This document shows, one piece after another, positions 26,498-41,579 of a DNA stretch of 64,000 nucleotides. Under the pieces are notes generated by a model that saw only the letters and a program-made list of their open reading frames with translations, made no database searches and was not told the DNA's origin. The DNA is taken from the NCBI GenBank assembly GCA_012295275.1, contig CM022665.1:9021476-9085475 (forward strand), read 5' to 3'. Made by a program: the position numbers and the translations under genes. How positions within the stretch are numbered: position 1 is the first letter of the stretch; each line of letters opens with the position of its first letter. This DNA comes from Chrysomallon squamiferum. Lineage: Eukaryota > Mollusca > Gastropoda > Neomphalida > Peltospiridae.

Positions 26498-29408
26498 GCT
26501 TTGTTATATTAACATTCTTGTAAAAATTAAAGACAACTTTATATACTTTATATTTACAAAATGCTCTTTATCTAACATTTGTAAATATAAAGAGTTTATA
26601 TATATTATTTTAGTAAAAGTAATGTTTATCATATATTTCAGTCATAATGTTTTATTCTGAAAAAATTTAGAATTATTTTTGTTTAGAATTATTTTTTTTA
26701 AATTGTCCTTTTACATGAGGAAGGATAAAAAATCAGCATAATTTTTTCTGTATTGGAAAGAGAGAAAGTAATAATTAAACCGAATATGACTTAATTTGTT
26801 TTAAGATTAAGTGCTTGGTTTCATATTCAGCTTTGTAGATGTAAAATCATATTGTTGCTTGTTGTTAAATAATGATAATGTTATAAACTTTAGGGATGGA
26901 AAAATTGTTACTTTTGTACTCTATGCTCAATGGATATCAGAAAGATAGAAAATCTCCATCCATAAAATTTATATTTTATTTTGTTTTACATTTTCATGAA
27001 GCTTGTTTCACATTAAATGTACTTTTTTTAAATGCTGAGGTATGGAGGGAAACAAATTTATTTATTTTAATTTTCTGTTGGTTTATAATATGGTGATCTT
27101 TAATTATTTTGTTAGATGGTATTGGCATTCACCTGAAAAGAGGTATGTTAAATTGATTCTGTATTATTACTTATGTTGTGGGAACTATTTTATTTTTGAG
27201 AATTTTCTTATTCTTTTTTCCATCTAGTGTATCATGTGATTTGTCTTGTAATTTGAGGTCTTCATAGTCACTCATAGCACAACATATTTTTATAATTGTT
27301 GATAATTTGCTTTATTGTAAATATATATATATATATATATTACTTTTACATAAAAAATTATTAAAAATAATAATAATAATAGAAAATAACAATATTCACA
27401 AATAAAAATGTTTTAAAAACTGGGTATTAATAAGGAAATTTTCTGATGCTTGTATACATATATACAAAAAAATATATATATATAGATAAAACATCTAATT
27501 GACTTTATTGGTCATTAATTGTGTTTTCTGGATCTCACATACACAGACATAGTCTTTATATCAACCTGAAAATCTAAAAATGTTATATTAATTTTCAAAA
27601 TTTTTACTATAATTGATTATAATGGATAATAAAAAGTATATAAGCTAAAACACCTCATTCACAAGTTTGTTTAAGATCTTTTAAATTTGTTTTTAAAAAA
27701 ATCCAACAAAAACATACAGTCACCCACACAAGATAACAAATGACGAGAAAATCTTTTAATATAAAAGACAGTATTTTTTGTTTTTGGGATTTTAAAGTGT
27801 TTTTTTCTCACCTGTATTATACCAAATTATATTTGAATTTAAAAAAAAAAAAAAAATAAAAAAAAAATAAATATTAACTATAATAAATTAAGTACATAAT
27901 ATTTCTTCTTGTTTTTACTTCTTTTGACCTATAAGTTTATATTCAAAATTAAATTCATTTGTGAAATACTTTGGAAGAGATATAAACCTTTTTATTTTTA
28001 ATCATATGTAAAGTTGGTATGAATTATCATTAAATTAGTTGTTGTTCTAAAATTGTATTCAGGATTTCAGTCATAATTACAAATATTTATTGATTAATCT
28101 AATATACATCAGTTAATGTATGATGGATTTTCATTTGATCATAGTATATTATTTTCATTATATAATTTAGTGTAATCTTATAGCTTAATGGCTAAGAATA
28201 TGGTGTCATTAGTTTATTTGTTTAACTTTTCTTCCCATTTCACTTTGAATTTCAATCAGTGGATGTAGCTGTTTCACTCATCAGACTGGTAGCTGATAAC
28301 ATAGCAAAATAAAATAACCAAATCTGAACTAATATTAAATACATAACATCAATATATAATTCATTAATAAACAGATTCAAACATTTTGAGAATGCAGTTA
28401 ATAAACTGACTGAAACTAATGTATTATTCATGTTAAAAACCACAGGATTTTATGAAATAATACACTGGTTTTTGATTTTTGGTTAAACTGCCACAGGAAA
28501 AAAAAAATATAATAATGACTTTCATTAACAAACATTGTCATCAGGTGACTTAAAATGTATCAATAATAAAGAATAAAAAAATTTGCATTATGATTGTCTC
28601 AATACAGTTGACATCTCTGCACATATAAAAAATGAAACTATTTGACCTAACTGCTGAGATTAGCACCTCGGCTCCAGTTAGCACAAAATGTTCTCTGAGT
28701 GACATATGAAATATTAATACACATGTTTTATTGAGGATACAGTTTTTGATAACTTACTTTATGTCCTGGTTCTGTTTTAGCTGCATGTTTTGGTTTCATT
28801 CTAGTCAAGTGCTGCACCATATTTACTTCCTTCTGTTTTTGACAGATTCAGTTTTTCCAGTATCAGAAGTAATCAGAGATGAAATAAGTATGACAGAAAA
28901 TAAGTTATTAGCACTTTTCAAATTTCAATCAGTATGATTTTGTTTTAAATGGAAGTAGCCTTAGATTTCAGAACTGGCTGTGACAAAATTAACAGTGACA
29001 ACGAAAAACCAGGGTATTTGAACTAATAATTATATAAATGTTAGAAACATATTTCTTATTCTCATCAGTAATATTAAACTGGCCTTTGTTTTAAAATACT
29101 GTGCTTGTAAAAATATTTAATTTTTAAAATAATATAATGTTTTTTCCAGATACTCTTAACAGTCACAATAATTAGACATTTTAAATCATTGTTCAACTGA
29201 CAAAAATTCATTCTGAAGCAAACCATAAACATTAAAGGAACTCTCCTGTCAAATATTTTATGAATTAGATCCAACCCACTCTCTCACAAAATATTTTTTT
29301 AATAAATAAGTAACTATTATTTTGTATAACCGTGACAAAACCTATCTTGTATTCTTCATTCATTGATTTCCAAATATGTGTAGTTACGTCGAGTATTTGT
29401 TAAATCGT

Positions 29409-29410
<2 letters not shown>

Positions 29411-29452
<42 letters not shown>
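29411..29452. repeat. 42-base poly-T run
   Basis: An uninterrupted T homopolymer. It could be the tail of a minus-strand retroposon, but no body was recognised beside it. Confidence 0.9.
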
Positions 29453-29454
<2 letters not shown>

Positions 29455-32400
29455 CTTCTAAATATATATATATACAAACAATTATATGTATTAAGTAATA
29501 TTACATGGATACGTATACTGGCTCCGGTTTTGGGTATTCGTTTAGTAAACAATTTTTCATGTCGAATGCTTCTGACTTTGTTATGATTTAGAATGGTAGA
29601 AATAATTAAACTGTGGGCTATATTTATTTATTAATCCGGATTATTGCTCATTTTATATAAATGCTGTGACTTGAATAAATAAACTGGGTTTGAACTTTGT
29701 ATATCTGTATTCATTTTTATAACAAAATCGAAGATTTGCGGAGGTTTGGTGTCGGATATATCTTAGAGTGCAACAGTCAAGTGATACAATTGACCTGAAA
29801 TGTTACACTTCATTCACAGTGGAATTAGTTCTGTCAAAATGTGGCAGTATGATGGCAGCTTCCCCAACCCCATCACCTCCCCCACAAAGTGAAAGAAACA
29901 GAAAATTAATAATTTTAATCATAAATTTTTTTTTTTTTTTTTTTTAAAAGACAGTCTTAATTAAACTGTTTCTGAAAATACTACTTGACGTTAATACTGT
30001 AATACCGAATAACGGGAACGATCAGCTTTTTAAAATTTCAGAAAATTTGTTTTGCCATCATCTGATTTAATCAGCAACATTGTCAAACTTTATAATACTA
30101 ACAACAACAACAATAATAACAGAAGAAGAAGACGATGATGACGAACAACAAAACATCAGTGATAAAATGCGTACATTAATTTTTGACAATTCAGTTTTGA
30201 TAATGGCAGTTGGTTATACGATAAGTCAATTATGAGTAACATCTTCTGATAAACTCTAATGGATTTCTTGTGACTCAAAGTTATTTATCTGCCAGCATGA
30301 TGATTGTGTCATCCAGAAATTCATACAGAAAGAAATTCCAATTTAGACTTCAGTTTTAAAAAGGAGACAAAGAAACCATTGTTTCTTGCGATCTGGAGAA
30401 ATTCTGAATTACTGGTGGGTTTTTAAAATAATATACAAATTGTGAAAATAAGATAGAAACGTAAATTCAGTAGCTGGTTAAATTATTCATTTTGTAGAAA
30501 ACAGTTTTATTTATATGATACAAAACTGTCTTGAAAATTAGGTTTTCAGATTAATTATTAATTTTAATGGCTCCAGAAAACTACAAGGTTTAAATGCAGA
30601 AAAGCTGAAGGTGATCTTGAAACAGTACGTTTTTAATCTCTGTACGTTTTTAATTTTGGTTTTTACAGAAACAGTTCAGCAGTTGGTCCCAACAGTCATG
30701 TATTCGTGCTCTTCTGACACAATTAATCCTCGAGAGAACACAGCATCCTGATCTCAAGTTCTTGTATGGTCCCCATTTTCATAATTTTATTTAAAAACAG
30801 ATTAATGTTAGTTGTACTTAAAACGAGTACGTGGTTGTCAATAATGACATTGTTTTTCGGCAGTTTTGTTGAAAGAAACAAAATATCGGTATTATGTGTT
30901 TGTTTTTGTTTTTTTCTTTTTTTGTACCGCATATTCAAATCACCAAAAAACAAAAAATCTTGGTATTTTTTGGGTCAGAGAAATGTTCAAGCCATGTGTC
31001 GTGGGCCATACATTTTTAAGTTGGCCAGAAGATTTTGTCCAAGACAGGAGATATTAATTATTTTCACTTTGATTCATTACGAAACACTTTGAGATTTGAT
31101 TAACTGAATATGTTTGTCCACAGAATAAGTTATCTGATAGAATGTTTCTATAAATGGTTTTTCATTATTATTCTACTAAAACTGAATTGTATTGGGTTTA
31201 GGTACTACATGAGGTTGGTGTTTATTTAATTCATTCATTCATTTTCTGGTTGACATTCCATAAAATAAAGAAATGTATGTGTGTGTGTGTGTGTGTGTGT
31301 GTTTGCGTGCATGTGAGACAGACAGAGCAGTGTGAAATTCATATGGTCGCTACGCTAACTTTGCCTTTGGACATGTACTAAACTACGCTAATGATACGAG
31401 ATGACCAAAAACAAGTATTTTGCCGTAGTACCATTTCTTTCTTGTTAAAGAAGCTCTAATGTTTCATAGTTTCAGGCAACCGTCGTAACTAGGTCAACAT
31501 TCACAAATAACATCATATGTAGGTCACACATACTCCAGTGATCTTGCGGCTAAGTATGAAAACGTATTTTACGTTCCATTTGGATTAAATCAGGTTACAG
31601 TGTCAGTATTTCGTGTCCTTAGTATTTCCTCTTTTTTTTAAAACTTTCTTCTTGTTTGTCTCTGCTTTATATCAGTTACAATAATAACAATAATAAATAA
31701 ATAAATTAATTAATTAATTAATTAATTAAAAACTGATTAACAAAAAGAACGAAATACAATCTTATTGTTAAATAATTGTGTTAAAAGATAGTTTTATTAA
31801 ATTAAATTTTATAACCAAACACTATTTAAATTTCAAATGTTAACTTTAGTACAACAAACATAAATCCTCTGCTCTGTTTTTATACACTTCATTTCTACAC
31901 GTACCCTCTGTGACAGCTTCAGACTATTGTGTTAATTTGAATGAAAAAAAAAGAATAATAATAATAAGTAAATAAATAAATAAAATAACATTAAATAAAA
32001 CCTGTAGCTTAGACAAATTAAGCTACATAAATGTATAAAGTCTTTAAAAAGATTTTCCAATAAAGAATTGTTCACCTTTTTTTGCATACCTGACAACCTG
32101 GTAGTCAAACGGAGAGTAATACGTTGATGAATAATGTACAGTATTTATTTTGGTTGCAGTTTTAACAAATAGCACTTGCAGCGTCTAGGTAAGGAATGTG
32201 TGTACATATATATATATATAAAGATAATTAAAGGTATAAAAGTTTAATGCTTACATTAACTTAAGGAAATGAATACGGATCACACAGTAAAAATAAGCAT
32301 GGTGGAAGACGTTACTTTCTTTCATAATTAATTAAGTCAAATTTAAATGTTAATATTGACCTAAGCAAATGTTTATTAACCTTTCCATAGACATTAAAAA

Positions 32401-34136
32401 TGTCCGTATTGCTAGATATAAAAAGAAAAAACAACTATTAACTATATTTATTAACTGCATTTTTAAATAAAATAATCAATGAATTTAAGAAATAATAAAA
32501 AATAAAAACTTAAAATGTTATGATGAAAATCAATAAACATATAGTTTTTAATCTATGCATTTGACTGACCTTTGAAATTCTCCGTAATCGCAATACATAA
32601 ACATTGAATCAAATAAACATTTTCTTGATTTTTCTTGAACAATTTTTTTTGTTCTTCTTCATTCTTTCTTGCATTTCGTGTTACGTGTATTACCACTGGC
32701 GAATCATTAATTTTTAAAAATCCAAAAGGTCTTATTTTTTTTTTTTTTTTTTTTTTTTTTGCGAAAATAATCACTTGCATCTGCTAGAGGAATGAGATAA
32801 AAGAGAGTCGGTGCTTGTATACTCTACAGATCCTAATTTAACTTTACGTTAACCTTTCACTGTTTCCTCTAAGTGCGAAATAACAAATTCAGGACAGACG
32901 TTTACATTACAACATTCGCTGATATGTTTTATCAGTTTTGGTTTGCTTGTCATGGATGAACCAGCCGTTTTAAATATTTTAGCCGTCAATTGAAAACAAA
33001 TCGTTTGCGTCCAAATCGTTTTGAAGAATATAGATAAGATTATATATTATAAGAAAATAATAATAATGTATATTTTATTTTCAGTACGTACGTTTTTCTT
33101 TATATCTTTGATCCTAAACGATTATGTATTTTGGAATACTGGGTTTCAAAGGTTGTTTTATTAATTTTCCTGCGAGCATGTGCATAAAGCAAGTGTGCGT
33201 GTTGTGGGGCTGGTTATGTTATGTGATGACTATTATATACAAAGGTACAAATATATTTAGAATGATCCTAATGTCTACAAGAAACGAACGTACACAAAGC
33301 ACAGATTATTTTCTTCACCGTTAAGGGTAATACAGACTTGCTAATAACAAACAAGACTACAGTATCTACAACAAAGCTTTTAGTTAGACATAGCCAGTGG
33401 CTTCAGACATCCTCTCATCGTAATGGCATCTGTTGATTACATTTGTTAGACGGAGCCATAATGTCGAATGACTTACATTATCATACACGTAGGCTTTTAT
33501 ACTATTAAAACATATTGGTATTTACAGATTATTAGCGGTAATTGTAGCAGCCTCAAATATCCCAATTTGCCCTCATACCTTAGGTGTGATACAGATGCCC
33601 AAAATATCGAGACTTCTTGGACAGTGATGTCCTATAAATTAAAGTTTTAGCTATAATATAAAAAGAAAGATATAAAACGCTACTGAGATTTCCGTTCGGA
33701 TGTAGCGCAATTATCTGAAATGATACGGAATTCATGATCGTTCCAGTCGTTCACCACGAAATATATTTATAAATACAAATGGTATTTTGTTTAATTGCAT
33801 TACAATTATGCATTTGCACTATCCATAGGTTTTAAAATTTTCTGGAAGAATTATTTTCACGATGAAAAATGTTTAGTATTTCTAGAAATGCTGTTTATAA
33901 TGACTATAGTGAGTTTCTAAAAGAAACAGAGTCAACTGAAAAACAACAGATTCTTATATGCTTCCTATTTTCCATCGAAACGGTATAACAAGAAAGCGAT
34001 ATATTACAGAACATAGAAGAAAAACAAAATGAATCATGACTGAGAAACCGTCATGCAGATTCAGCTTTTGAAATGTGGTTAGTTCCTTTTAATCAAACTC
34101 TTTCTATATGTATATATGAGTTTCGTATCTGTATCT

Positions 34137-34140
<4 letters not shown>

Positions 34141-34181
<41 letters not shown>
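34141..34181. repeat. (GT)n microsatellite
   Basis: About 20 uninterrupted GT units in intergenic DNA. Confidence 0.95.
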
Positions 34182-34184
<3 letters not shown>

Positions 34185-35529
34185 ATTGATCCTAGTTTGA
34201 CATGTTACTTGTTCGAAAAGGTCAGATGAATGATGGCTTTAACACAAAAAAAAGCTTATTTATTCTGATGTACTTTTTTCCCATTTCGATTTATTCCATT
34301 ATTGCCCATTTTGTTTTCAATTATTAACATTTCAGTTTACAATTTTTTTGTTCTTTAAACTAACCATCATCTCGGTGCTTCTTTTTCATTACAGTTACAC
34401 TGTCATTTATTCAGAATGATGTTCTGATCAAAATCTAGTTTACGCATTATCTGTGTTAATGCGATTTACTTGTTGCATAACTGAGGAATAATAATCAGTT
34501 GTTTTTTTGTTAAATAACAGTATTAAAACGTAGCTGGCTGAGAAAGAAAATTAGAACATTGTCACACAAATGAGACTCTAGTAATACTGACAACGTAATT
34601 CCTTGAATTCTTTCAGCAGATTTCACAATTAAGAATAATTCCAATACGTTTAGAATGCACTTTTAATATACATACCAAATGTAATTTGTAGGCTATACCT
34701 TTTTTTAATATTATTATACCTTGATGTCTTATCTTTTTTTAATAATAAAGCTAATGATAAAATAATTTTAAAAAATGTTCAAGGCTGATATCCCTAATTT
34801 ATGTCAAAGTACCAGTGGTTTAAACGTTAAGAAGCTGAATATACATGGGAATATTTCTTACTGTATAGGTTTATAAGGGGTATTTAGTCCATTTATTTTT
34901 ATAAAAATAAACTTTAAGTTTATAGCGTAAGAGAACTATTTTTTCTTGTAGTTTCAAATGGGTTTACTTGCAATTCATTTGTTTTATTACAATTTCCCCA
35001 GTAATATTTACAATTTAAAATATTTTTTTTTTTTTTTGTGTTTTTTTTTTTTTTTCTAATTCTGAAATGTTATTTATTTTAGTTTCTGATGCTGCTGCTG
35101 TTGTTGCTGTGTTATGGTACTGTTGTTAATGCTCATCTATAGAACATATGAGTATTTCAAAGACATGACGTTAACGAAGATCGACACAAGAATTATAGAT
35201 TTTCAAACGTTCAAAGTGAAGGGTCTTTGTTGATCGAACGCAATCGGCACACAATTAATAATCATCTACGCAGAGTGTATTTTTTTAGTTGAAACTACGA
35301 CCACCCACGTGCTGACCCTCAAATACCATTTCAATTTCAGCAAGAGCCGGCTGCACTTAAGTGCTTGTTACGCAGTAATCAATCGTTCTGTTGTCGCAAT
35401 ACCGCTTTGTGTTTAATGGCAGTGATAGAAAAGAAAGTTGATTGGTCTAGTCGCTCTGTGCCTCTCAGAATGGTAGCGGGTCACGGAGGTGCAGCCATAG
35501 AGTTTGAGAGTGGATAGACAGAATTGTAT

Positions 35530-36090
35530 GTTCAGTATTTCAATGGTAACCAGTAAAAGCTAGCTGTGCGTATTCTGTAATATCTCACAAATAATCAGTA
35601 GAGTTAATTGTGCCTATTCTGCAGTATCTCACAAGCAGTCAATAAGAGCTGTACGTAATCTACAGTATTTTATATAAATGAAAGCAAGATGTGCGTATTC
35701 TACAGTTATTCACCTGCAATTAATAAAAAGTTAACTGTGCGTATTCTGCTATATGTTGTATGTAATCAGTAAGAATTAGCTGTGCGATTTCTACAGTAAC
35801 TTACTAGTAACCAGTGAGAGTTAGCTGTGCGTATTCTACAATAACTAACGTGTAATAATTAAAGCTAGCCATGTGCATTCTACAGTATCTCATACATAAT
35901 CAGTGAAAATTAGCTGTGCGTATTCTACCATGTCCCACTTCTAATTAGTAAGAACCAAACTTGCGCATTCTATAACTCTTAAGTAATCAGTAAGAGCTAG
36001 CTATACCTCAATACCTCATTCATAACCAGTAAGAACTGTACGTAATACCTCAGTGGTAGTACAAGCTACAACATCTCACTGATAATCAGT
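35530..36090. repeat. Degenerate tandem array of about 40-55-bp units
   Basis: A phrase close to TAATCAGTAAGAGTTAGCTG followed by TGCGTATTCTACAGTATCTC recurs about 13 times, with individual copies clearly diverged and variable in spacing. Core landmarks are CAGTAA/CAGTGA and GCGTATTCT. The units do not keep an open reading frame. This looks like an old minisatellite rather than a coding repeat. Confidence 0.85.
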
Positions 36091-39000
36091 AACAGTTCAC
36101 TTGCAAACCTGTGTGATATGGTGTGTGTATGTGTGTGTTAATCTTAAGCATATGCAATTTCGATATGGCAACTAACCCGATGTCAATGAACCGCAGAGCT
36201 CTGTCATCCATGTTGTTGCCGTAACCTCTGTATGACGTACAAGTTGTTGATGTCGTTCTTAGTTGCTGAACGACATAAGCGTAAATAAAGTTCTGTTCTG
36301 GTAATGTTATGCATAATTCCCCACAACATGGCTTATCAATTAGTTCTGTGACACGTTAATGAACTGTCTTTTGTTCCGATGTTTGAGTGAACTTGCAGAC
36401 GTACCCGAGGCTGTTAGCAATCATTTGCTTGTCACAACAACAGCCAGCGTGTTGTATGAGGTTCGTCAAATATTTATATACAACCATCTGATTAAAAATA
36501 ATTGATTTCAAAAACGTGTGGATAAACAGTATTTGATTTCCAAGCAAGCTGATGTTAGTAAATCAAATCTATAACATTTTTAATTTTAATGTGAAGGGGA
36601 TTAAGCCACGCTTGCATTTTGAACGTAAACTAATTAATTTAAAAAAAAAAAAAAATAATAAAAATAAAACAATTTCGAAATGTAGTCTCTGTCTAATTAT
36701 ATTTTTATAATTATATTTATCAAATAAAGACTGGAGGAAAAATTGTTATCTTTGTAAAATACGGTTAAGTAGGCCTAATTTTAAAGGAATCTAAAAACTT
36801 GTTTTGAACAATTTTAGGTTTTTAAAGTCAGTTCCAACTATACATTTTACAATGTATACCTAATTATTTTCTAAGTACGGATAAATTAAACCTTTCTTTT
36901 AGTAAAATAAAAAATTATTTTATCAAATTTTAAATAATATATATATATATATTTTTTTTTTGTACAAAGACAAACTTTAATTTATCAGTATTTTAAAATT
37001 TTATCATTAGCAGAAGATTTTTGACTGTACATTTTGTAAAACTATAACGTTGCAAAGGATTTTAGAAAAATTATGAATTAAGCAAAATATTATTATTATT
37101 ATTATTATCTGCGACAAAAATAATAATAGTAGTAGTAGTGGTAGTAATAATAATAATAAGGAGAAGAACATATAAAAGTTTCAGTGTTATCATTATTATT
37201 ATTTAAAAAGAAATGATACTCGCAGGTGGATACAAGTTCGCACTATCTAAGTACTAAGGTATGTAGGTCAGAACATTTGGTAAAACGTGTAAAGATTTTA
37301 AAACATTTAAATAAACTGTTCGATCGATGAAACCATTAACGTCAGTCGGACCTATTTAATTAGACAAGCGGTGTTTCTCATCAAAATTTCTTATTTAATT
37401 TCTAAGCATGTGTTTCATTAACCTAGATGATCGCCAATATATTTTGAATTTTATGTCATTGTATAATTCAATCAAAAAAAAAGAAGAAAAAAAGTCTTTC
37501 GATTTATTCAATGTGATATTGAGTAACTGTAGGATTGTGTGTATTGTTTAAAAGAAATACACAATAAAATAAAAATTTCTAAAGTTAACCTTTTTGTTTA
37601 TCGTAGTCATTGTAAATCATCTGATGAAAATCGTGTTTATATTTCTTCAACCATAGAAAATGGTGCAATATACAGCCAATTATAGTTTATAGTATAATGA
37701 AGACGTAGTTACTGTAAGATGGGAAGACGAACGAACAAAGACATTAGTATTAATGAGTTCTGTTTGTAGCGTGTGGTTTACCCATCCATCAGAAAAACGA
37801 GAACCTCCCATACAACGTCTGCCAGATTAACTGAAGACATTTCAAAGCACGTGTTACTTATATAATTTTTGTTATTCTTAATGAATCATCAATCTAGATA
37901 ACGTTATTTTAACAGTTTTTAGGTTTATCAGCTACTTGGCAGTTTTATCATTTTGCACTTGTGACTTCAAGAAAAAAATATTTGAGAAATGAAAAAAGAG
38001 AGAAGATAAAAAAAAAAGATAAAAAAAAAAAAAAAAAAGAAAGAAAATAAAACAAAGGAAAAACATTGAAATAAAATGAAAGAATATATTAGTATAATAA
38101 ATATATATATATTTTAATTAAATATTATACTTATTCTTATTCCAAATGGTTTCTCTTCGACCGTCACTCTTATAACAGGAAATGAAAATAATTACTGTGT
38201 TAAGGATTTCGATTTGGCAGTTCTCACCAAGTTACATGTGTACGGTATGTGGTCGGTTCATGTCAGATGCAGGTTAAAAAAAAAAAAAAAAAAAAATGAA
38301 ACAGAAAAGCAATACTGAGCAATTAGAGTCAAAATGAAATCTAAGGCTGTGGTGAAAAGCTGAAGGAAGCATGAAGCACGATGGCTAATTTAATCTCTGC
38401 TAGAAATTTAAGATCGGTGTTATTTCGATTGATAAAAAGATTGTTTCATTTGTTAAATAATATATTGTAATACTATATTTAATATATATTTTGTGTATAT
38501 ATGCGACCATGTATGTGCATATATGTACAATGATATATGATTAAAAGAAATTTCTCTACTGGTAAACGTTGGTTTAGATTTTTGTATATTAAAATTTAAC
38601 AAATATTCAACTGAAATGCAATGGGATGTATTTACTGACTTGATATTTGTACAGTAGTTTCTACCTTTGATGTATATTAAAGATACAGTCAATAACAAAT
38701 ATGTATCACAAAACCTACACGAAATGGTAATCAGTTAAAAGTACGCAAATATTATAAAGTTAGTGAACGATATACATATAAATATAAATTATATTAATTA
38801 ATTATTTTATTGATCCTGCAATTCTGAATATCTTACCATGAAATAGATAATGTTTAGTAAATTTTCCGTAAAAAAAAAAAAAAAAAAAGATGGATTCACC
38901 GGTACCTTTTCTAAGAATTCTCCTACAAGAAATATTTTTTGTCGTTTATATTTCATTTTTCATTAACATAAACAATTACACATTGTTCTTCATTAAGTAT

Positions 39001-40583
39001 CTTTATTTGTTTAATCTTAGAAAGATCATCTTTAACTCTCTTTTGTACTATATTAAAATTTAAAAAAACACAAAGCCCAGTCTTTGTAATATTTGCCAGA
39101 ACTTTAAGTAAAATGTACCATTCACGTAATGCTTTTCTAATTAATATAAATGAATAAAGATTTTGATTTAATTAAAAATAATTACTTTATGCATTTTCTT
39201 CGAACTAATGTGTATGTGATAAAGGTCACTTGTGGTTTCCGGTTAACGTCAACTTCCTCGTAATAAATTGTGTGCCACAATTTAGTTTTTGTTTGTATGT
39301 TACTGTGTGAGATTTTAAAAATAAAAATTTATTTATTTATTTATTTATTTTTAAGAAAAACTAAAGGAAGAGAAAGTATTCCAGTAAAAATAATTTGAAG
39401 ATGAAGTAATTTATGCTGTATTTGAAAACGGCGGAGTTTCTGTATATCTTGATACTCGAAATCTCATGAGAATAATATGCCAGCTTTATTAAAATAAGTT
39501 ATATTATTAGGGTTTAGATTTATTTTCCAATAGCGTTATTATTATTATTATTATTTAGACATTATTTTATTAATTTGTTTCCATCAGCTGGTTTATTTCA
39601 TAGGACAAATATTTTAAATTTTATTTGTAAATGAATTATATATTAATTTTTTCATTTAATCAGCAGTTTACCACATATACAAAAAAAAACAGAACATTTT
39701 TCTGGAAAGACTGGAAGCAAATATAAAAAACATAATTGTTCTATTTTGAATAAAACCAGCGAACGTTTTAAATGATAACAGTACATCATTCTTTCTAAAC
39801 CACGATGTTTAACGATATCCACTGTTGACCTTTATATTTCATTATAGGATTATTTGTTTTGTATCTTTGAAAAAAAAAATCTTCCGTGATTTCATTGACT
39901 GGGTTTACTTAGTTCTAATAGTTTAATTTCAGTTTAGCTTTATCAAGTCGGCACGTTCACAGTAATATGTCTTACGCAATTGATTTCTTTGTTTCGTGTT
40001 CTAGTAACCTTCTTTTTAGAATAATCCAACGACGCGTGAGGTATTGTATATTAAAACATAAGTCAGAAAAATACTAGAACGATTGTATTAAATCAGAATT
40101 AGCTGAATGCCCTCAACGAAGACCTTTGAAAAGAATTGATTAGAGAAGGGAAGTAAGTGAAAAGATAATTGTTTTGTCAGTTCTGTGACAAGTGCTCAGG
40201 GGAAAACAGACAATCAGTTAATTTATTCCCAAAGAACATGTAAGAAACAATAATATATTATTTGAAAAGAAAGAAGAAGAAGAAAATTTTCTAATTCATT
40301 CTTTAGCATGTTATCATCAATGCCATAACGTAAGCATTTCACATGAAAAACAAGATTTAACGAAAGGTCTGTAATGAAATAAAACTTGGAGATATTGTTC
40401 ATGTAATCACTGCAAAATTAATATAAACTGGATTATGTAAAAGATCTACAGTAAAAAAGAAGGAAAACGAAAACCGAATAGAGAAAAAAAAAAAAAAGGA
40501 TTCTTAGCACCAGAAATGTTTAAAAAAAAGCAAGCATGCCTCAGTTATGAACATAAATATGGTTATACACATAAACTGACTGC

Positions 40584-40589
40584 TTTATT
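40584..40589 (-). terminator. Candidate poly(A) signal of the insulin-related gene
   Basis: TTTATT on the plus strand is AATAAA on the minus strand. It lies about 770 nt after the insulin stop codon and is the first canonical hexamer I found there. A weaker TATAAA at about 41049-41054 would give a shorter 3' UTR. Confidence 0.35.
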
Positions 40590-41358
40590 TGCCAATTAAA
40601 TATTATTTTCTAAATCGCACAAGACCGTCACAAGAATGGAGCTGAATATGTCGCGGGAACATTTAAACCTAATGGAACTTAGGCAAACAGTTAAATTATA
40701 CGCTCATAATCATTTATACAGTGTATTTTTTTCTGGCACAATACTTCATTAGTCAGATGAATATTTTCTTTGTCAGCTGTGAATGATTTGCGTAGTGTTT
40801 TCGCTCTCAAGTCGTTGACCACAAACAGAAATTACTAACAAATGTCACTGGGAACCAGACCATGGCAGAAAAACAGGAAATTAGAGAGTCTCTTTTTAAA
40901 TGTCTGTTCTGTTTAGTTCTTTTGATATTTTTAGTTGTGTTCCCTCTGATCACGTAGCTGACTGAAAGGGCATATATTAACTCGAGTACTCGATCCTCGA
41001 AAATGTGGACGAAGACAAGACATTCTCCATCTAATGAGCTGAGCATATTTTATAAGTTACAGTTAGTCAAATAAAAATGTACTGCGATGATTTCAAGCAC
41101 ATTTACATAATTTTAGTATAAGAAAAGGAGAGAAAGAAAGAGAGAGAGAGAGAAAGAGGGGAAACAAAAAGCACTTCGACTTCCATATTCTTCTTTGCCT
41201 CTTGAAAGCTACTAACGTTTTCATAGTTCTGCAGTCGATTCTCGTTTTTATGTAATACGATTGCTGCATAGCTTAGAAAAAACATGGAGCGAAGATCACC
41301 ATATAAAGCAATGATGGTAAAGAGAATTAGAGATATATCTGCAGTGGTCATGTTGAAG

Positions 41359-41579
41359 CTACTTTCCATCAGGTATAATCGATCTTTTTTTGATGCGGAA
41401 GCTATGTCTGACGCCTGATGGGGATTCCTTACAATATTGTATAAGTTCTCTATAACCGCACTGGTGGTAGCAACATTCACATGTTATGCCTTGCTGGCCA
41501 TAACTTGTTCCCCTTTTAGTCAGATAGGATAAAGCACCTTTCTTCTTAATTATTATATCCTTTAACGGGTTATTTCCAT
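41359..41579 (-). other. Insulin exon 3 (coding part): rest of C peptide and A chain
   Basis: The acceptor tract TTTTTTTCTTTTCAG precedes 41579. The frame runs to TAG at 41361-41359. The A chain carries the CxCC, C and YC cysteine pattern of molluscan insulins. The open frame at 41103-41480 on the same strand is an out-of-frame overlap and not a gene. Confidence 0.9.

Larger units (their letters stand above)
26520..40580. other. Intergenic region between the two convergent genes
   Basis: I found no exon set here. Open frames are short, AT-biased and lack splice or family support. Contents are AT microsatellites (27318-27340), a 42-base T run (29411-29452), GT runs (31275-31303, 34141-34181), a T run at 32736-32760, and the degenerate tandem array at 35.5-36.1 kb listed separately. 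Confidence 0.6.

Noticed and set aside
28180-28230. A-box-like sequence TAGCTTAATGGCTAAGAAT
   Set aside because: No B-box at a sensible distance, so not called as a SINE or tRNA.
30723-31092. Overlapping open frames of 63-108 codons on both strands
   Set aside because: Biased composition, overlap on both strands, no splice sites or family match.
41103-41480. 125-codon open frame on the minus strand
   Set aside because: It overlaps the insulin A-chain exon in another frame. The A-chain frame has the cysteine pattern and matching splice phase, so this one is a shadow.
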